Shown here piece by piece: positions 21,572 to 33,720 of a stretch of DNA of 64,000 nucleotides. Within the stretch, counting starts at the first letter, position 1, and each line of letters opens with the position of its first letter. A program made the translations under genes and the position numbers. The DNA lies in contig WEDG01000819.1 of assembly GCA_017591395.1 (NCBI GenBank), positions 269,001-333,000 of the forward strand, in the 5' to 3' direction. A model generated the notes under the pieces. The model saw only the letters and a program-made list of their open reading frames with translations. It was not told the DNA's origin and did no database searches. This DNA is from Schistocephalus solidus. Its lineage: Eukaryota; Platyhelminthes; Cestoda; Diphyllobothriidea; Diphyllobothriidae.

Positions 21572-23560
21572 GGTACGCTTTATTTTGAAAGTAAAATTAT
21601 ACAAATTTCAGCAAAAAATGTCATTCATTCACCGTGAATAAGAATGGGCACACAGAAGACATACACCCGGAAGATGCCAAACGAATTACTGAAGAATTTA
21701 ACTGTCAACATCATGAAGAATCGACCCTGAATGAGTTTCAAAATATCGATCAAATTTGACTTCCTTCAACACGGTGTCAGCGTCGTGCGCTGATAACCTC
21801 ATTGTTGTAGTTTTAATCAACCAAGAAGGTTAACATTTGGTATATACTGGGCGAAATAGGCCGACCGACCATTCTCATGTGAATGGAGAGTACACAAAAT
21901 GGCGGCTCGATTTCAAAAGCCGCTGCCATGATCTTAGCCGTACCAAGTATAAGTAAGTAAAGTTGTTTGCCCAGCAAACTAATCGCTTATTGCGAAAAAT
22001 GCTTCGATTATAGCAAAAACTTCAGTTGACTGAGTTGGACTTCTGTTGAAAGTTTCAGTCGCCTTAAATTGCCTTGGTAACGACAAAGTAATGCTTGTAC
22101 TATCTTTAATTTAATATGATGTGCTACCATGCAGAATTCAGTAGGACGCCTTTCTTGATATAAATAGCTACATAAAATTTATTACATCCCACTGCCATTT
22201 GAGAAGGTTAATTAATTAATTATTTATGTATTAATAAGTTGCGACAAAAACTGACGCGGTACGTGTAAGGATATATTCAGACCCGACATTTAATTTTTTT
22301 CACTTTGCAAAATGAAGGAATTATAATCTTAGCTTTGACAAACAAAGGTTGTCAACCAAAACATCCAAACCTCTTGCAAATATTTTGCGTTAAAATCATT
22401 GCCTTCAGTTTCTGTGAGGTGGAAAACTTTAATATTTATGTCAAAGCAAAGCAAAAAGTTTTTGACCCGTTTTTTAAGAAAACGCAAATTCTTTTCAGTT
22501 TCCTCTGTTAGATATTAATTGACAGAAGTCATTTCTTTAAAATCGTATGTGCACAACTGCAATTTGTGTAGAGTCAACGGCAAAGTTGGACGCTTAAACG
22601 TTCTTACTTTGCCTTGTTCTTCTATCTTATTTCTTTAAAAACATGAAATCATGGCTATTATTTATTCTTCCACAAGCTGCTCCAACGGAAGATTCCGTTT
22701 GCCTTTTTAAAAATACTTTAGCATAAAAACATCTCTATCAGTAGGTAGGACTCTTTCTTTGCAGTTTAAGGCTGCCCAGAAGAGAAAGTAGGTGTTACCT
22801 TCTGTTGCTCAAAGTTCAACTAATACTTTAAGTATTGTTTTCTTGCAAAACACTAAAAAATAGAACTGCTTAACTGAAATATAATTCAACAAACTTTAGG
22901 GGCTCATTCATTTTACCAAAATACAAAAAGCTTTCTAGTTTTCTATCTGTCATCAGGCTGTCATACTTTAGATCTATGGTTTGACGAGGCCGAGCTTTAT
23001 AACTTTGTTGGTGGAGCACAGTGCTACAGATTAATTACTGTTAACTCATCTTATGCGACAAGCAGGAGTATTTTTGTGTAAAATGTGGAAATACTGGCGG
23101 CAGCCGAATTTAACTCTGAAAGTTTTGCGTCTTTGGGTTAAAATCTGAATCAAAATGCCTGAATGCTGAGTTTAATGGGTTCTTAACTAGTGTCAAAAGA
23201 TAACCTAGGGACCTTTGACCGATCAAAATGCCCTTGCTTACGAGAAAATAATGCTACATCATATTGGGTAGGTTCAAGTCATAACTAATATTTAGAACTG
23301 CAATATCAAAGCATTAACTTAGATTTACTGGATTGATTTCCAAAATATCACGTTTTTATTTATAAGGCAGCAGTCTTCTTGTGTGGGATTTTTTTTGGAC
23401 ACAAAAAAAAACACATTCGGTGGATCAACGTTTCGCTATTGTATGAGTTGCAACTATACTGTTCCTTTTTCTGGCATTTTTGTGCTGTCAAAATATCGTT
23501 TTGGCAGTTATCTTTAGAAATGTTTTCCTTTAATTACTTCCGACTGCTTCCAATTTTTTG
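21572..23560. other. AT-rich, no gene recognised
   Basis: Non-coding. No repeat family was identified. Confidence 0.5.
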
Positions 23561-23563
23561 CAG

Positions 23564-23663
23564 CTGGTGGTGTAGACCGATGGCCGAAGAATCAAAAGAT
23601 TTGCAATTTATGAAATATGCACTACTCTTAGACCGTAACAGCAATAAGGTTGTAATAAAGTAA
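23564..23663 (+). CDS. Possible terminal exon, unidentified protein
   Basis: A very good acceptor (TGCTTCCAATTTTTTGCAG) ends at 23563. The frame C|TGG TGG TGT... then runs for 32 codons (PMAEESKDLQFMKYALLL) to TAA. AATAAA lies just upstream of that stop (23654-23659), unusually early for a poly(A) signal, so an internal exon with a donor before the stop is an alternative. Family unknown. Confidence 0.3.
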
Positions 23664-25494
23664 TCACCAGTTAGGAGAAATGTTAGTTTGCTTATATGTA
23701 CCAGATAGACCGTGGCTTTTAAAAACTGGCGAAGAAGAAGTATAAGCACAATTTTGTAAATAAATTCCAACATCCGGAATTAACAGATTATTTCCTTTGT
23801 TACGGAATATAAGGACGCGGTCATTAAGTGCCTAATTACTAAAACTGTTTCCATTTATTTAACGGTAGTTTAAGAATTATGTATTTGATTTGTTCTTGAA
23901 GAACGTCATTTCTTGAATTCCGTTAATTTTATCACGGAAAGGATGAAGCATACCGTTACAACCAGCTACCCTATCCCATCCGGTTGGTTTTAAAAAACTA
24001 ACGCAATTGTAAAAAAATATTCACGGGAACGTTTCGCTAGTCAGCAAGTAATTTTCGAATTCAATATATATTCATTACAATTTTTTCTACATAGTATTCT
24101 CTAAAATGTGTCATTTTTGTTTTCCTTTCGGCGTTGAATATCTTGTAAAATGTCCATAATCTAAAATCCTAATGAGCGCGTTCCGTACAATAGAATTCCC
24201 TTCGTTTTGGACGCGCAGCAATAAAAAAGCTATTGCAGATATCGCTGACTTTCAAAAAATAACTAAGATAGTTGCTGGACCCAGCTGGTCAAGTCTAAGA
24301 GACTACTCTGATGCATATGCTGAAAGACTTGATGTCTAAACTCACTCTCTTTTGCCAAATACCTCTGAGCCGTTGTCTCACTGCCTTATCGGCTAGGATT
24401 CAATATACCACGTTACACACAGGCTACGGTAACCAATTAAGCTTGGGGTAAAGATTGAAAACCATGCAATTTCGTAATGTATAGGAACTGTGAAGTGGAA
24501 TGCTTTTAAACTAGGACATAGAAACATTCAATCCCAACAAAAGCCGTCTTTGATAAATGCTACAACAGTAAGGCCTGACCACATCCTCTCTTCCGCTCCT
24601 GTTCAAATGGTGTATACATTATGTTTTAGGCTGAAAGCCATTTTATTTGCCTGAGGAGTTCACATTTTCAACCCTCAGATTGAGCATTGAACAAAAGTGC
24701 CTAAAGTTGGAAATTATCTATTTGAAGGAGTACTGATAAACTGATGTTTTGGTCTTACTGAATGTCCTCTTCGTCTAAATTTACCTCGGTCACCACCTTA
24801 AAGGTAACGCCAAATAACAAGCCTACAGTCACTATACAGAGTCGACACGGGAGTTTACACCGATTTTTCAGCTACAACAGATGGGATAGTCAAAATTACC
24901 GGAATGGACACACACCGAACTGCGATGCATTCGAACTCTGCTATCGCGTGGTGGAACATGCTGAGACTAACCAATAGTTCTTTTCCTGTCTAGCTACCTG
25001 CAACTCAATTCGCCTATTTATTTGCTTGTTAGAATTGGCAGTTTTTTGACAGTTGAAAATACCTGCTTCTGCTTTAAGAGCGTCTTCCAGGCACTTTTTT
25101 GTTCATAAACTGATAAGAATTGGAATGGGCAGCAGTGCTACTTACCAGATCAAGCAGTGGATCCAAAGTTAAATTTATTAATTACATACCCAGCACCTCT
25201 TTATGCTGTTGTTGGAATTATTCACTGCTTATTCTCACAAGTGATGATCAATGGCAATAAAATGGTAAAAGATAACAGAATTTTTCTAGACCTAAAATTT
25301 ATCAAAAATTAATAGGTGGACTTGAGGTAACCCCGTCAGAGTAAACGTCTCAGCTATGGTGCTCTATAAATCAACGGCGTTGCCGGCAAAATGACCGTGG
25401 TAGGGGGCCACAAAATACGTGACCGACGGGCCGTTTTTATTCCCAGTGCCTCTCATGGTCTGCCAAATCACTGGAGGTGATTTTATTATGAAGA
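23664..25494. other. No gene recognised
   Basis: Mostly AT-rich, becoming more mixed in composition after 24300. Only short unsupported frames are present. Confidence 0.45.
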
Positions 25495-26010
25495 ATGAGG
25501 CCGAGAAATGGGTATTCTGTTCCACACAGGGTTTCAACGATCGTCTCACAAGCAAAAGGTTGTAATATGCGGGTGGACAACATCCTCAGCATATCCAGCG
25601 CACACATTTTACAAGGAGCATCGAAACCTAGTTCTGCGAATTCGAACACGCCGTTTCGGGAAAATTTGCTAGAGCTTGGCGTAATTATTGTTTCTGGCGT
25701 CAGCAACGTCATCACTGGCAAAGAGCATGCTACTTCAAAGGCCGTGAGAGATCATTGCAGAGGCGTTAGTGGCAAGGACTACGGTCTCATTCTGTTTCAG
25801 GCTCACATAGAAGAGAGCATTCCCTCGCTAATGGGCTCTTTTGCCTTCCGAACTGAGACAAGGAAACGTCGGTGCACGTTTACTCGCGTCCATGATAGTT
25901 TCCGGAAAAAGTTCCTGCCAGAAGGTGCAAAAGACTATATAGTAGGAACCAATGAGTGTGTGGTAAGGGTTTCTGAGCGGACAACCGTCTTGTCGTCTCC
26001 AAGACTGTAA
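25495..26010 (+). CDS. Unidentified 171-codon open frame
   Basis: It begins at ATG just after an in-frame TGA and runs uninterrupted to TAA, one of the longest unassigned frames in the window. Composition is protein-like, with a basic centre (TETRKRRCTFTRVHDSFRKK). No signal peptide, membrane segment or motif was recognised. The opposite strand is also fairly open, which weakens the case. It could be a decayed retroelement piece or an intronless gene. Confidence 0.25.
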   Translation: MRPRNGYSVPHRVSTIVSQAKGCNMRVDNILSISSAHILQGASKPSSANSNTPFRENLLELGVIIVSGVSNVITGKEHATSKAVRDHCRGVSGKDYGLILFQAHIEESIPSLMGSFAFRTETRKRRCTFTRVHDSFRKKFLPEGAKDYIVGTNECVVRVSERTTVLSSPRL

Positions 26011-26689
26011 GTCGGCATGCGGCAGCACGGTAGGCAACCGTCAGGTAATTTAAGTCGCGTAATATCTGGTGCGCATGGAGGTTTATTCAAATTCAGTGAC
26101 CACATGAATCCACTTGAAGAAAATGTGATTAATGGGACCCATTTGAGGGAATCGAAGAATGTCCCTCAAGTCACCAAACGGAAGATTTTTGGCTGTGCAA
26201 ATCGCCTGCACCAAACCTGTTTCAGTGGCAGCGACGAAGAAATATGCAGTCTGATCTCCGAAAAAAAAAACAGTTCGCACTTGACCTATGCTGACAACAG
26301 AACCGATGCCAACAAGGTTGTAATCTTACTCAACAAACGCGGAGGTTGAGGAATAAATATGTGAAAACCTTAAGGAATTAAAACTGTTTCGATACGCTGA
26401 CCATCATTAGAGTAAAATTACATTCAGGGTTTTTAAATTTACCCACGGTTTTCACGGCAAGGTAAGGCAAAATGGCTTAGTCCGGATGCAGTTAAACTAA
26501 TATTGGCAATTCACGGATCTTCTAACACTGGGTGGAGTAATTTGCAGATTTCCTTACACAGCCATTTGCAGTATGCAATAAAGCCGTAACCCAACTCCCG
26601 TAAATGGACACCAATGTTTACTCGTTGATGAACGCTCAACGTTCGTTAATGGAACTCGTTCGTCCACTCTGCCTTGGGGAGCATGCTTG
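26011..26689. other. No feature recognised
   Basis: A second plus frame (26017-26349) overlaps the end of the preceding frame, but no family is visible. The rest is non-coding. Confidence 0.35.
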
Positions 26690-26815
26690 AGCCCGCCAGT
26701 CGCCGCACAGTGGCTAGAGGGCGATTTTCAATGATGACAAAGACAAGGTAGACTAGAATGGTCATTTCTAGCTTAAAAGCTGTCAACTATTCGTCTAACC
26801 GGACCCCTGGTTGTG
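26690..26815 (-). mobile_element. Hammerhead SINE, minus copy of an inverted pair
   Basis: Tail words (CCGCCAGTCGCCGCACAGTGG) and a decayed hammerhead region (26746-26800, GAAAUGACCAUUCUAGUC on the minus strand) match the family at 1709. The CUGAUGA strand has become UUGACAG, so this copy should not cleave. Confidence 0.55.
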
Positions 26816-26945
26816 CCTCACCTGCGACCTGTTCAGGTTCAAGCCTAAGGTAGAACCCCACATGCGATTGGGTATAACTGGCTGATGACGACTAATGAGT
26901 TAGAAATGGCTATTTCAGTCTCCCTTGTCTTTATTGGCATTGTTA
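26816..26945 (+). mobile_element. Hammerhead SINE, plus copy of an inverted pair
   Basis: It holds the B-box remnant GTTCAGGTTCAAGCC (about 26831), then a hammerhead (26870-26924) and the tail CTCCCTTGTCTTTATTGGC. The minus copy at its left has its tail outward, so the two are head-to-head. Confidence 0.65.
26870..26924 (+). ncRNA. Hammerhead ribozyme fold, variant with changed stem II
   Basis: Core CUGAUGA and GAAA are intact. Stem II reads GACU-AAUG-AGUU against GGCU-AAUA-AGCC in the other copies, and the changed positions still pair (one G·U). Stem I AACUGG/UCAGUC keeps five of six pairs. Outer GGG/CCC is preserved. Pairing kept despite substitution supports the fold. Confidence 0.55.
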
Positions 26946-27099
26946 ATCTACAAATGTTTACCTTGATTTCCCGTTCTCGTTGCGGAAGACAAGCAAAAAA
27001 TAGAACATCTTTTCAGGAGTGAAAACCCCTATCGCTGTTTCAATTTCAATTGACAGCTGTCAATACGATGGATTTTACTTTATTTTTCCAGAAGGCATG

Positions 27100-27912
27100 A
27101 GGATAAGCAGAAAGTCTGTAGAATTCGAGAGAGACAACCCCTGTTAACCCCTTCACAAAAAAACACCGAAAAATATGTGATAACCACGATGGTCTGCCTG
27201 TTCATTGCTGCCAGTGAGGTATCTTTGTACATATTGTTCGGTCACTTAAGACGCAGCCGGAACAGGGGCTCCCTCCAGAACAGCGATCTGCAGCACAAAG
27301 ACAGTGGATCCCTAAGCATCCGTTTCTGAGCAAAATAACTGCGAATAGTGCCTTAAATGTTGACCTGCTTCGGCACCATTCGTACAGTTAACTGCAATGA
27401 CTCCGGGAGAATATGCTGAAATTCAATTATTCGGAGCAATTCCTGCAGATCGCCAGATTGCACGCTTTAATTTGAATGGGTCATGTGCGGAAGAATTTTC
27501 CCTTTTAATAGTGGTAAAACAGGGCTGTGTCCTCACATTTACGCTTTTCTATATCATTTTGCTCGCCACAGTAATGGACACCGACGTTGAAATCGACCGG
27601 AAATAAGCAGAAACTACCGAGACCAAAACGAAAGTATTGGAGGCCAGTGTCCACGATCTATTATCTGCATACGACTGCATGTTGAAAGAAAAACACCACA
27701 GCGGACATTTAACGTCGCTTCTATCACTCAGAGACTCCGGATACTTCAACTACGAAATATACATGGTGTCGCAGAAAAAGTGGACATGCAGCAACTACAT
27801 TGAAACTGCGATGGTTGGCAACGTAAATCGTTTGATATCTGGGAAAGCGTTTTTTTCAAGGATCATAAAGACTAATGATGCAATTGCATTTAGGGCCTTC
27901 GAAATCGGATAA
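27100..27912 (+). pseudogene. RTE-type reverse transcriptase fragment, second family
   Basis: Blocks in order are a weak match to EQGLLPE-Q-GFR (about 27255-27300), then NGSCAEEFSLLIVVKQGCVL (27475-27534), which matches the block before the catalytic box, and VHDLLSAYDCML (27649-27684), where the family has VHDLLFADDCAL. The FADD box is therefore SAYD and only one of the two aspartates is left. Stops and a gap separate the pieces. The set is different from the element at 18.8 kb and closer to the relic at 6.3 kb. Confidence 0.65.
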
Positions 27913-29955
27913 ACATTTGGCAGGTCGCGGAACTTTACCTGAGATCGCCCAGCTTCAAACATGAGAACCTAAAGGTGTACAGGTTTTTTGCTCTGATTGC
28001 ACGCTCTAATTAGTTCTAGACATGCAGACTGTACAAAATCTTGTTCATAATGCCATGTCCTGATCGATTCAATTGAAACCGGGAAAGGTCGAATGCTGAC
28101 GCTGGCTATCTAAAACGCGCGTTTGTCAGTTTCGCCTTCGCCTGCAACTTGATGAGTTTTCACATTATGCGAAAGTAGGTCGACTTTGACTGAGGAATAT
28201 TCAGAGCAGCGTGTGAACCCTAGCGAAGGGGACTTCCATGTGCCACAAAAGCAACTCTGATTCCATCAGTTCACATGTGGTAAAGGCTGCAAGGCATAAT
28301 TGCGTCCAAATACCACAGGTGTTAAGGGCTGATGTGGGAATGTGGGAACTTCTGGCAGTCCTTGGAGGTGGAGGAGGGGGGACGGATAGGAAGACAACGC
28401 CAGTGGGTGGTGTCTTCTGGCATATAAATAGCAATCAACTGTATAATGTATGGGGTTTTGATGAACTGTGTGCGCGGGCAGGAAAGTTCGTTTATTTTTC
28501 CTTGTTCGCATAGGTCAACCCTGAAGACTAGTTTATGTGTTATCGAAAACCTAATCTATCTTTTCTAACCAATGTCGTGCTTCTCAAGCCTACACAGTCA
28601 CCCCAATTTTTCAGACCTTTTGAGTTTTTAAAGTGGTAATGCAGATAAGAAGACCAAGGAAAGTTTGGGGAGTGAGCTCATAAGGCATGAAGCCTTGATT
28701 GATTGAAGAGAAAAAAAATTAAAATAACAGAGCAAAAGGATGCATCTGTGTCACACAAGTCTACATTATTTACTGCGATTAAGTAAATGTTTGGTAGTTT
28801 TATTTATGGAAGGCAAGTGGCAAATGAAACTTTTTTTACAAAAACACTATAGGGAATGCTTGCGTTAAAATACATCGAAAAATACTTTTAAGATTAGTAT
28901 GCAAAACTGATTTTTTGATATTGTGCAGGGAGCAGCTTTATATAGAAAACTTCGGTAATAAAATACTGCCCTACGTGTGCTTACGCTTGTCTTCAGAATC
29001 TGCACAACATAATTAGTAAGCAAAAGATAAGGAACTCAAATCCATATATTTAAACATCTAAGTAGACTGATTAAGTCAGTACATCAAGGGATCGGAATTT
29101 GAGGGAGTTGTATGCCACATCCTTGAGATAAATATTTCTGCTCGTCGAAGTGAATTGATGTGCAAATAGCTGCTTACTAAGAGGAGTTCATTCCTGCTCT
29201 GTTTTATACAAGCATTACATGCTCGAATCGGGCAAAATCTGACGTTTCTTGCTATCCAACTAATTTCGTATGCTGTCGAAATTGACAGGTCAAAATTCTT
29301 CTTTCTGAACGTGTTTCTATATTGTAGGCAGCAAAACGTTGACCTGGCACAGTGGGTCTTATTTTCATGAAAATCAAATGCAGACAGGTAGGAAAAATTG
29401 CATTGGTTTTGGATAAAAAGGGGCATATTCACTTTTAATAATTTTTATTTTCAAATTCCCGAGGTGCTGTGCCATAAAACGTAATAAGAAACATTTATGG
29501 CGGCAGGTTGATGGGTGGGATGGCTATAAGAATTTGAGTGCCAGTGTGGCTGTCGAGTGCAGACACCATTACAAGCAAGATGTTTTAGCAATATTGCGAA
29601 GGATGTCTTCGGCTACAACAGCGCTTACCAATGCGCAATAGATACCACAATGTTACAGGCTAATGCTACTTCTAACCCCTCAAAAGATATGAATTTTAGA
29701 AAGTTTACAATTATAATCTAACCTTTTAGAAATAAATCAGCTTCTCCGCCTGTGGCCTCCAATATATTTTTATTTCCACCAACAACGCGAATTTTAGTGC
29801 TATCAAAAATGTTTTTGAAATTTTCAGAAGAAGTAAAATCGATTCTCAACGTGCAAAAAAAACTTGGGAAATAGGTCGAGGGAAATGAATACCCGAATTT
29901 CTACTGGAGAGCAGTTCGAAGGAATCTTACAGTTATCACCTGCGATACCTTAAGA
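27913..29955. other. No gene recognised
   Basis: A plus frame at 28238-28513, rich in Gly around 28365-28385, may belong to a GC-richer old repeat. Nothing identifies it. The remainder is AT-rich. Confidence 0.4.
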
Positions 29956-29959
29956 AGGC

Positions 29960-31315
29960 ATGCCTGAAAATGACCAGGAATGCAATTGTATAGAAGTTAA
30001 AGAACAAGGACGTCACGTTTGCCAACGTGCAGCCAAACTCGACCCCCTGGAGAAAGATGAGAGACAGGAATTTGAGAAATATGTGGTGGCAATTGCAGAA
30101 AAACGTGGAGAAGTAAAGATAGCTTCCTTTCATCAGAGCGTACGCAAAGGCAGACCACAATCGAAGCTCCCAGAAGACCCAAGTCGGTACGTACACAATA
30201 TTTCGTCTATACCTCTTGATTAAACGTTGATCGAAGCCTTTTCACTTTGTCCTAAGTTTTGCTGACCGTGTCAGAGACCTAACTAACTAGAGCTAGAAAC
30301 ACAGTTTGAAAATCTCCTTAATCAAACACACGATCTCCAGTCAGTTTCGACCGACAGTCTACAATATCTAAAGTCTATGCTAGTTACCGGTTCTTATCAG
30401 TATTTTAACAGTGGCCAGAGATGTTGAGGCTCGCTGACAAAGTCGCATAAGGAAAAATTAGAAGATCTTCGGCAACAGAAGATTTTTCATTACGAGGTCA
30501 GATAAAGGAATGAACCTTGTCTGACTGGACAGAACAGATTATATTATGAAACTGTGGGACAAGGAGAAGGATCGGACTAATGAGGTAGAAACACAACTGA
30601 CACGGAAGGTCTGATAAGCAAAACTGCCTAGAGCGCCCCTGCCCCGTTCTTACGCAGGTATCTTGATTGTACGGCACCCGTGCGTCCCATCCTAGATTTG
30701 AGGAACTCACCGTACCATGCGATAGCAAAATGGTTAGTGAACAAACTTAAGCCAATACAGGATCAGCTAGCGCCACATAGCTATCGAGATACCTTTGAGT
30801 TCATTGAAGGCGTAAAAGACCTCAAGCTGAACGGCATGACGATGTTTTCAATGGATGTTTCGTCTATTTTTACGTATGTGCAAGTCACGGAGACAGTCAA
30901 ATACATCCGTGAATTCATAACTTCCAGCCAACAAGATATAGAAATACCAGTGAATGCGTTCAATGAACTGTTATTAAAATGTACCTTGAATGTGCAGTTC
31001 CCATTTAACAACAACTTGTAGAGACCAATAGATGGAGTAGAAATGGGCTCACCCCTTGGCCCACTTCTTGCGAATATTTTCCTAGGCAAACTGGACGCTT
31101 TACAGCTTCGTCCGCAGATAAACCATCTAAAATTTTATCTGCACTACGTGGATGATATCGTTGCGGTTGCATCTGAAATAACGGACATTTCAGCTGTAAT
31201 GGATATCATAAATCAGGCGCACTCTTCCCTCAAAGTTACACAGGAGGAGGAACAATTCGGATCACTCCCTTTCCTGGACGTACTTCTGAGTAGAAGGCCT
31301 GGCGGGAGTATTTAA
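29960..31315 (+). pseudogene. PLE 2 N-terminal domain and reverse transcriptase (stops)
   Basis: SRYVHNISSIPLD (about 30183-30220) and QFENLLNQTHDL (about 30303-30340) are N-terminal PLE motifs. RPILDLRNSPYHAIAKWL (about 30683-30736) is the block before the first Asp. FSMDVSSIFT (about 30848-30877) holds the first catalytic Asp. GSPLGPLLANIFL (about 31045-31084) and YVDD (31145-31156) are the later RT blocks. Both catalytic motifs are intact. Stops, for example TAA at 30221 and TAG at 31019, inactivate it. Confidence 0.8.
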
Positions 31316-32077
31316 AGTTGTGTCATACGTAAGAAGACATGGTCCGGATAATACACCCACTTTGGCAGTTTTGTACCACTGAACTTTAAGCGTAATTTTG
31401 TGTGCTGTCTGACACAAAGGGCGAAAAGGATCTGCGCGGCCGATAGCATTGGCAAAGTGCTTAAGCTTGTAGAAAGCACTTCTTGACAGAAAGGATATCC
31501 AGATAGATTTATTACTAAGAAAATGACCAAAAGACCACCAAAACTGCTGGTGCTAACGGCAAACAAGAAACAACTGTTCATCAGGGTCCCATTTCAAGGG
31601 GACGCAGCCAGTGAACTCTTACGAAGGTGCCTAAGCCAAGCTGTGTAAAGGACCTTTACAGCAGTCGATGCTCATGTACTTTTCTTGACTTCTCCCATCC
31701 TATACGGAGGGAGCAAGGACAAACTGCCAGCTCAGACCACATCAATGTGCATTTATTCTCTCATCTGCTCCTGTGGGGCAGAATATATTGGTCGCAAGAG
31801 ACGGCGTTTGTCCAAAAGAGTACAAGAACACCTTCTACCATGGGCAGGAAAGGGGCAGATAAAGAACATAAACAGCTTGATTCTCGCGAATGTGGAAGAC
31901 AGAGACCATCGTGTAGATTCCAAAGAGGCCTTCCGGGTAATTTTTAAGGTCCCCTCAACCTTTTCAAAATTCCTTGGACAGCGGCTGTTAGCTACGGCGG
32001 AAGCAGCTGCAATCAGGCTACGCAAACCGGTCCTGTGCGCACAAAAGAACTTTATACAGGCGCCACAATTACCGTGA
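31316..32077 (+). pseudogene. PLE 2 linker and GIY-YIG endonuclease (stops)
   Basis: After a TAA at about 31313 the same frame continues through the PLE linker. The nuclease reads CIYSLICSCGAEYIGR (about 31748-31795), the GIY-YIG core with its Cys pair, followed by RVQEH. The final 392 bases are open. The C-terminus is conserved in style (LRKPVLCAQKN). In PLEs this domain nicks the target. Confidence 0.75.
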
Positions 32078-32129
32078 TTGAAAGCCACCAATTTAACCAC
32101 ACGCATCTAATTTCCTGTCCCGGTGGCTG

Positions 32130-32180
32130 CCATTCCTCTGATGATGATCAGAAAACGGACCGAAATTTTGTTTCTTTCCC
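32130..32180 (+). ncRNA. Hammerhead-like core after PLE 2
   Basis: CUGAUGA (32138-32144), a hairpin of GAUCAG-AAAA-CGGACC with two mismatches, then GAAA (32162-32165). If the ancestor was GGUCCG/CGGACC the hairpin would be perfect. The position, about 60 bases after the nuclease stop, fits PLE terminal hammerheads. Stem I was not found. Confidence 0.4.
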
Positions 32181-33225
32181 CACTCTGACCACTGTATGAT
32201 TTGTTCTACTTATTCGCATATTTGACTTAGTTAAACAGTCATAAAAATGTAAAGGCCTGAAAGAGAAGTAAGTGAAAACTAACGTATCCTTGCCACATTG
32301 TCTTTTGATAAATAATCAAAAGAAATAAACCATTTAAACAATCTGGCTATTTCCATATCAGACAGACAACGTTTTCTTTCAATGCAAATTGCCAATCGAC
32401 CAAATACTGGCCTTTACGATTTCTTAACATTTTTAAATTTTTTCCCACCCCTTTTAAGCGTTTTTATTTTTATACTTATTTGAGTGATTTTTGATCGAGA
32501 AATTATCTAAAGTTCAAGTTTTTCGTGAAACCGAATTAGTTTAATTTCTAAATATTCATTTATGATTTGTAAATTAATGAGATTTTTCGTTTATTGAAAC
32601 TGGATTAATTACATTTTAGTCTGTGGATCCGCGTCTTTTAAAATTTTGAATTGTTACACCAGTCTTCATCAAACGTCAGAGCGTACGATCAGTTATTTCA
32701 AATGCTAACCAAATTGCAGAGGTTTATGTAATGGGCAAATATTCAAGACATGAAATTCTCCGATTGGACATGGCCCGAAATTTAAATTGAGCTCTTACAC
32801 CCAATTTTTCGGAAAGGCTCGTTTATGATGCGTCTTCGTTGAGGGCTTGACTCGGATGGAGTACGTAACTATCCGCAGCGTTTGCAATCAAATCTCACGC
32901 ACAGAAACCGACATATATGACAAATATATGTAGACTTCTCAAGTCCAGAAATTTGCCAAGGCCATAATGTGGAACCTGAATAGAGGGAATTTTCGACTGT
33001 GGTTTGAGGAAGTCCTGCATAAGTTCAGGAAAACCAACAGCTTGAAATCACATCAACATCACCAACGGGCGTCATATTGCCCCAGAAAATAATTAGCAGG
33101 CACCCAGGCAATTTACCTAAGTGTCGCGCTCAGTCATCAGACATACCCCAGAGGCTGACCAGTTACCAGACCTTGCCAAAAATGACAGATAAAAAAGGTG
33201 CCAAACAAAAATTAAAAACTCTTGG
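32181..33225. other. AT-rich, no gene recognised
   Basis: Non-coding. The last 200 bases become more mixed and may be the start of the PLE fragment that follows. Confidence 0.4.
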
Positions 33226-33720
33226 ATGTCTGATCCCACATGCATAATATGTAAAGTTCCTGATGCCAAAGCAGACTACCTGCCCAGGTGTCCCGACAAT
33301 TACGTTTTGTCAAAATGCGCGTCTTCCAAACCTTTGATGAATACAGAGCTGGCCTGGCGCGCAGTATTGAAGCACGCCAGAAGAATGATTCGAGTGCTCC
33401 TTCACAGCTCCAACTTGAGGCTTCGCAAATGCTGTGGGTTCATGCGCGAAAACGGTATAAGGCTGCTTCAGCAGAGGGTGACCGAACGAACCCGTGAACA
33501 GAAAGCAATGCGTGAATTAGCCTCAGAGAACAAGTTCCGTAAGTTGCTGGTTTCAACATCATCCAAAAACGACAAACAAGTACGCAACCTGTCGTCAAAG
33601 GAGCTGACGGAACCTGTCAACATAGTTGCAGCAGTGGAGTCAATCATCAGTCAGATGGAAGCAAAAAAACGAAGCAAAGAACCATATTTGATGGACCCTT
33701 CTCTACCGCTCTCTCTTTAA
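33226..33720 (+). pseudogene. PLE N-terminal domain fragment, another family
   Basis: A 164-codon frame contains VRNLSSKELTEPVNIVAAVES (near 33580-33640, motif split by a small deletion). It resembles from memory the flatworm PLE motif VHNLSSK.LT followed by N.IAAVES. An upstream frame (33288-33497: FDEYRAGLARSIEARQ) is also plausible as N-terminal sequence, so a frameshift near 33495 is likely. There is no RT or nuclease. The family is closer to other PLEs than to the copy ending at 32.2 kb. Confidence 0.45.

Larger units (their letters stand above)
29960..32180 (+). mobile_element. Penelope-like element 2, nearly complete but inactivated
   Basis: N-terminal domain, reverse transcriptase, linker and GIY-YIG nuclease all lie in one plus-strand frame from 29960 to 32077. 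The exception is a shifted stretch at about 30480-30600, where the neighbouring frame carries the conserved TRSDKG and LDRTDYIMKLWD. About nine in-frame stops interrupt it. A hammerhead-like core follows at 32138. A copy decayed mainly by point stops suggests an old insertion without large rearrangement. Confidence 0.8.
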
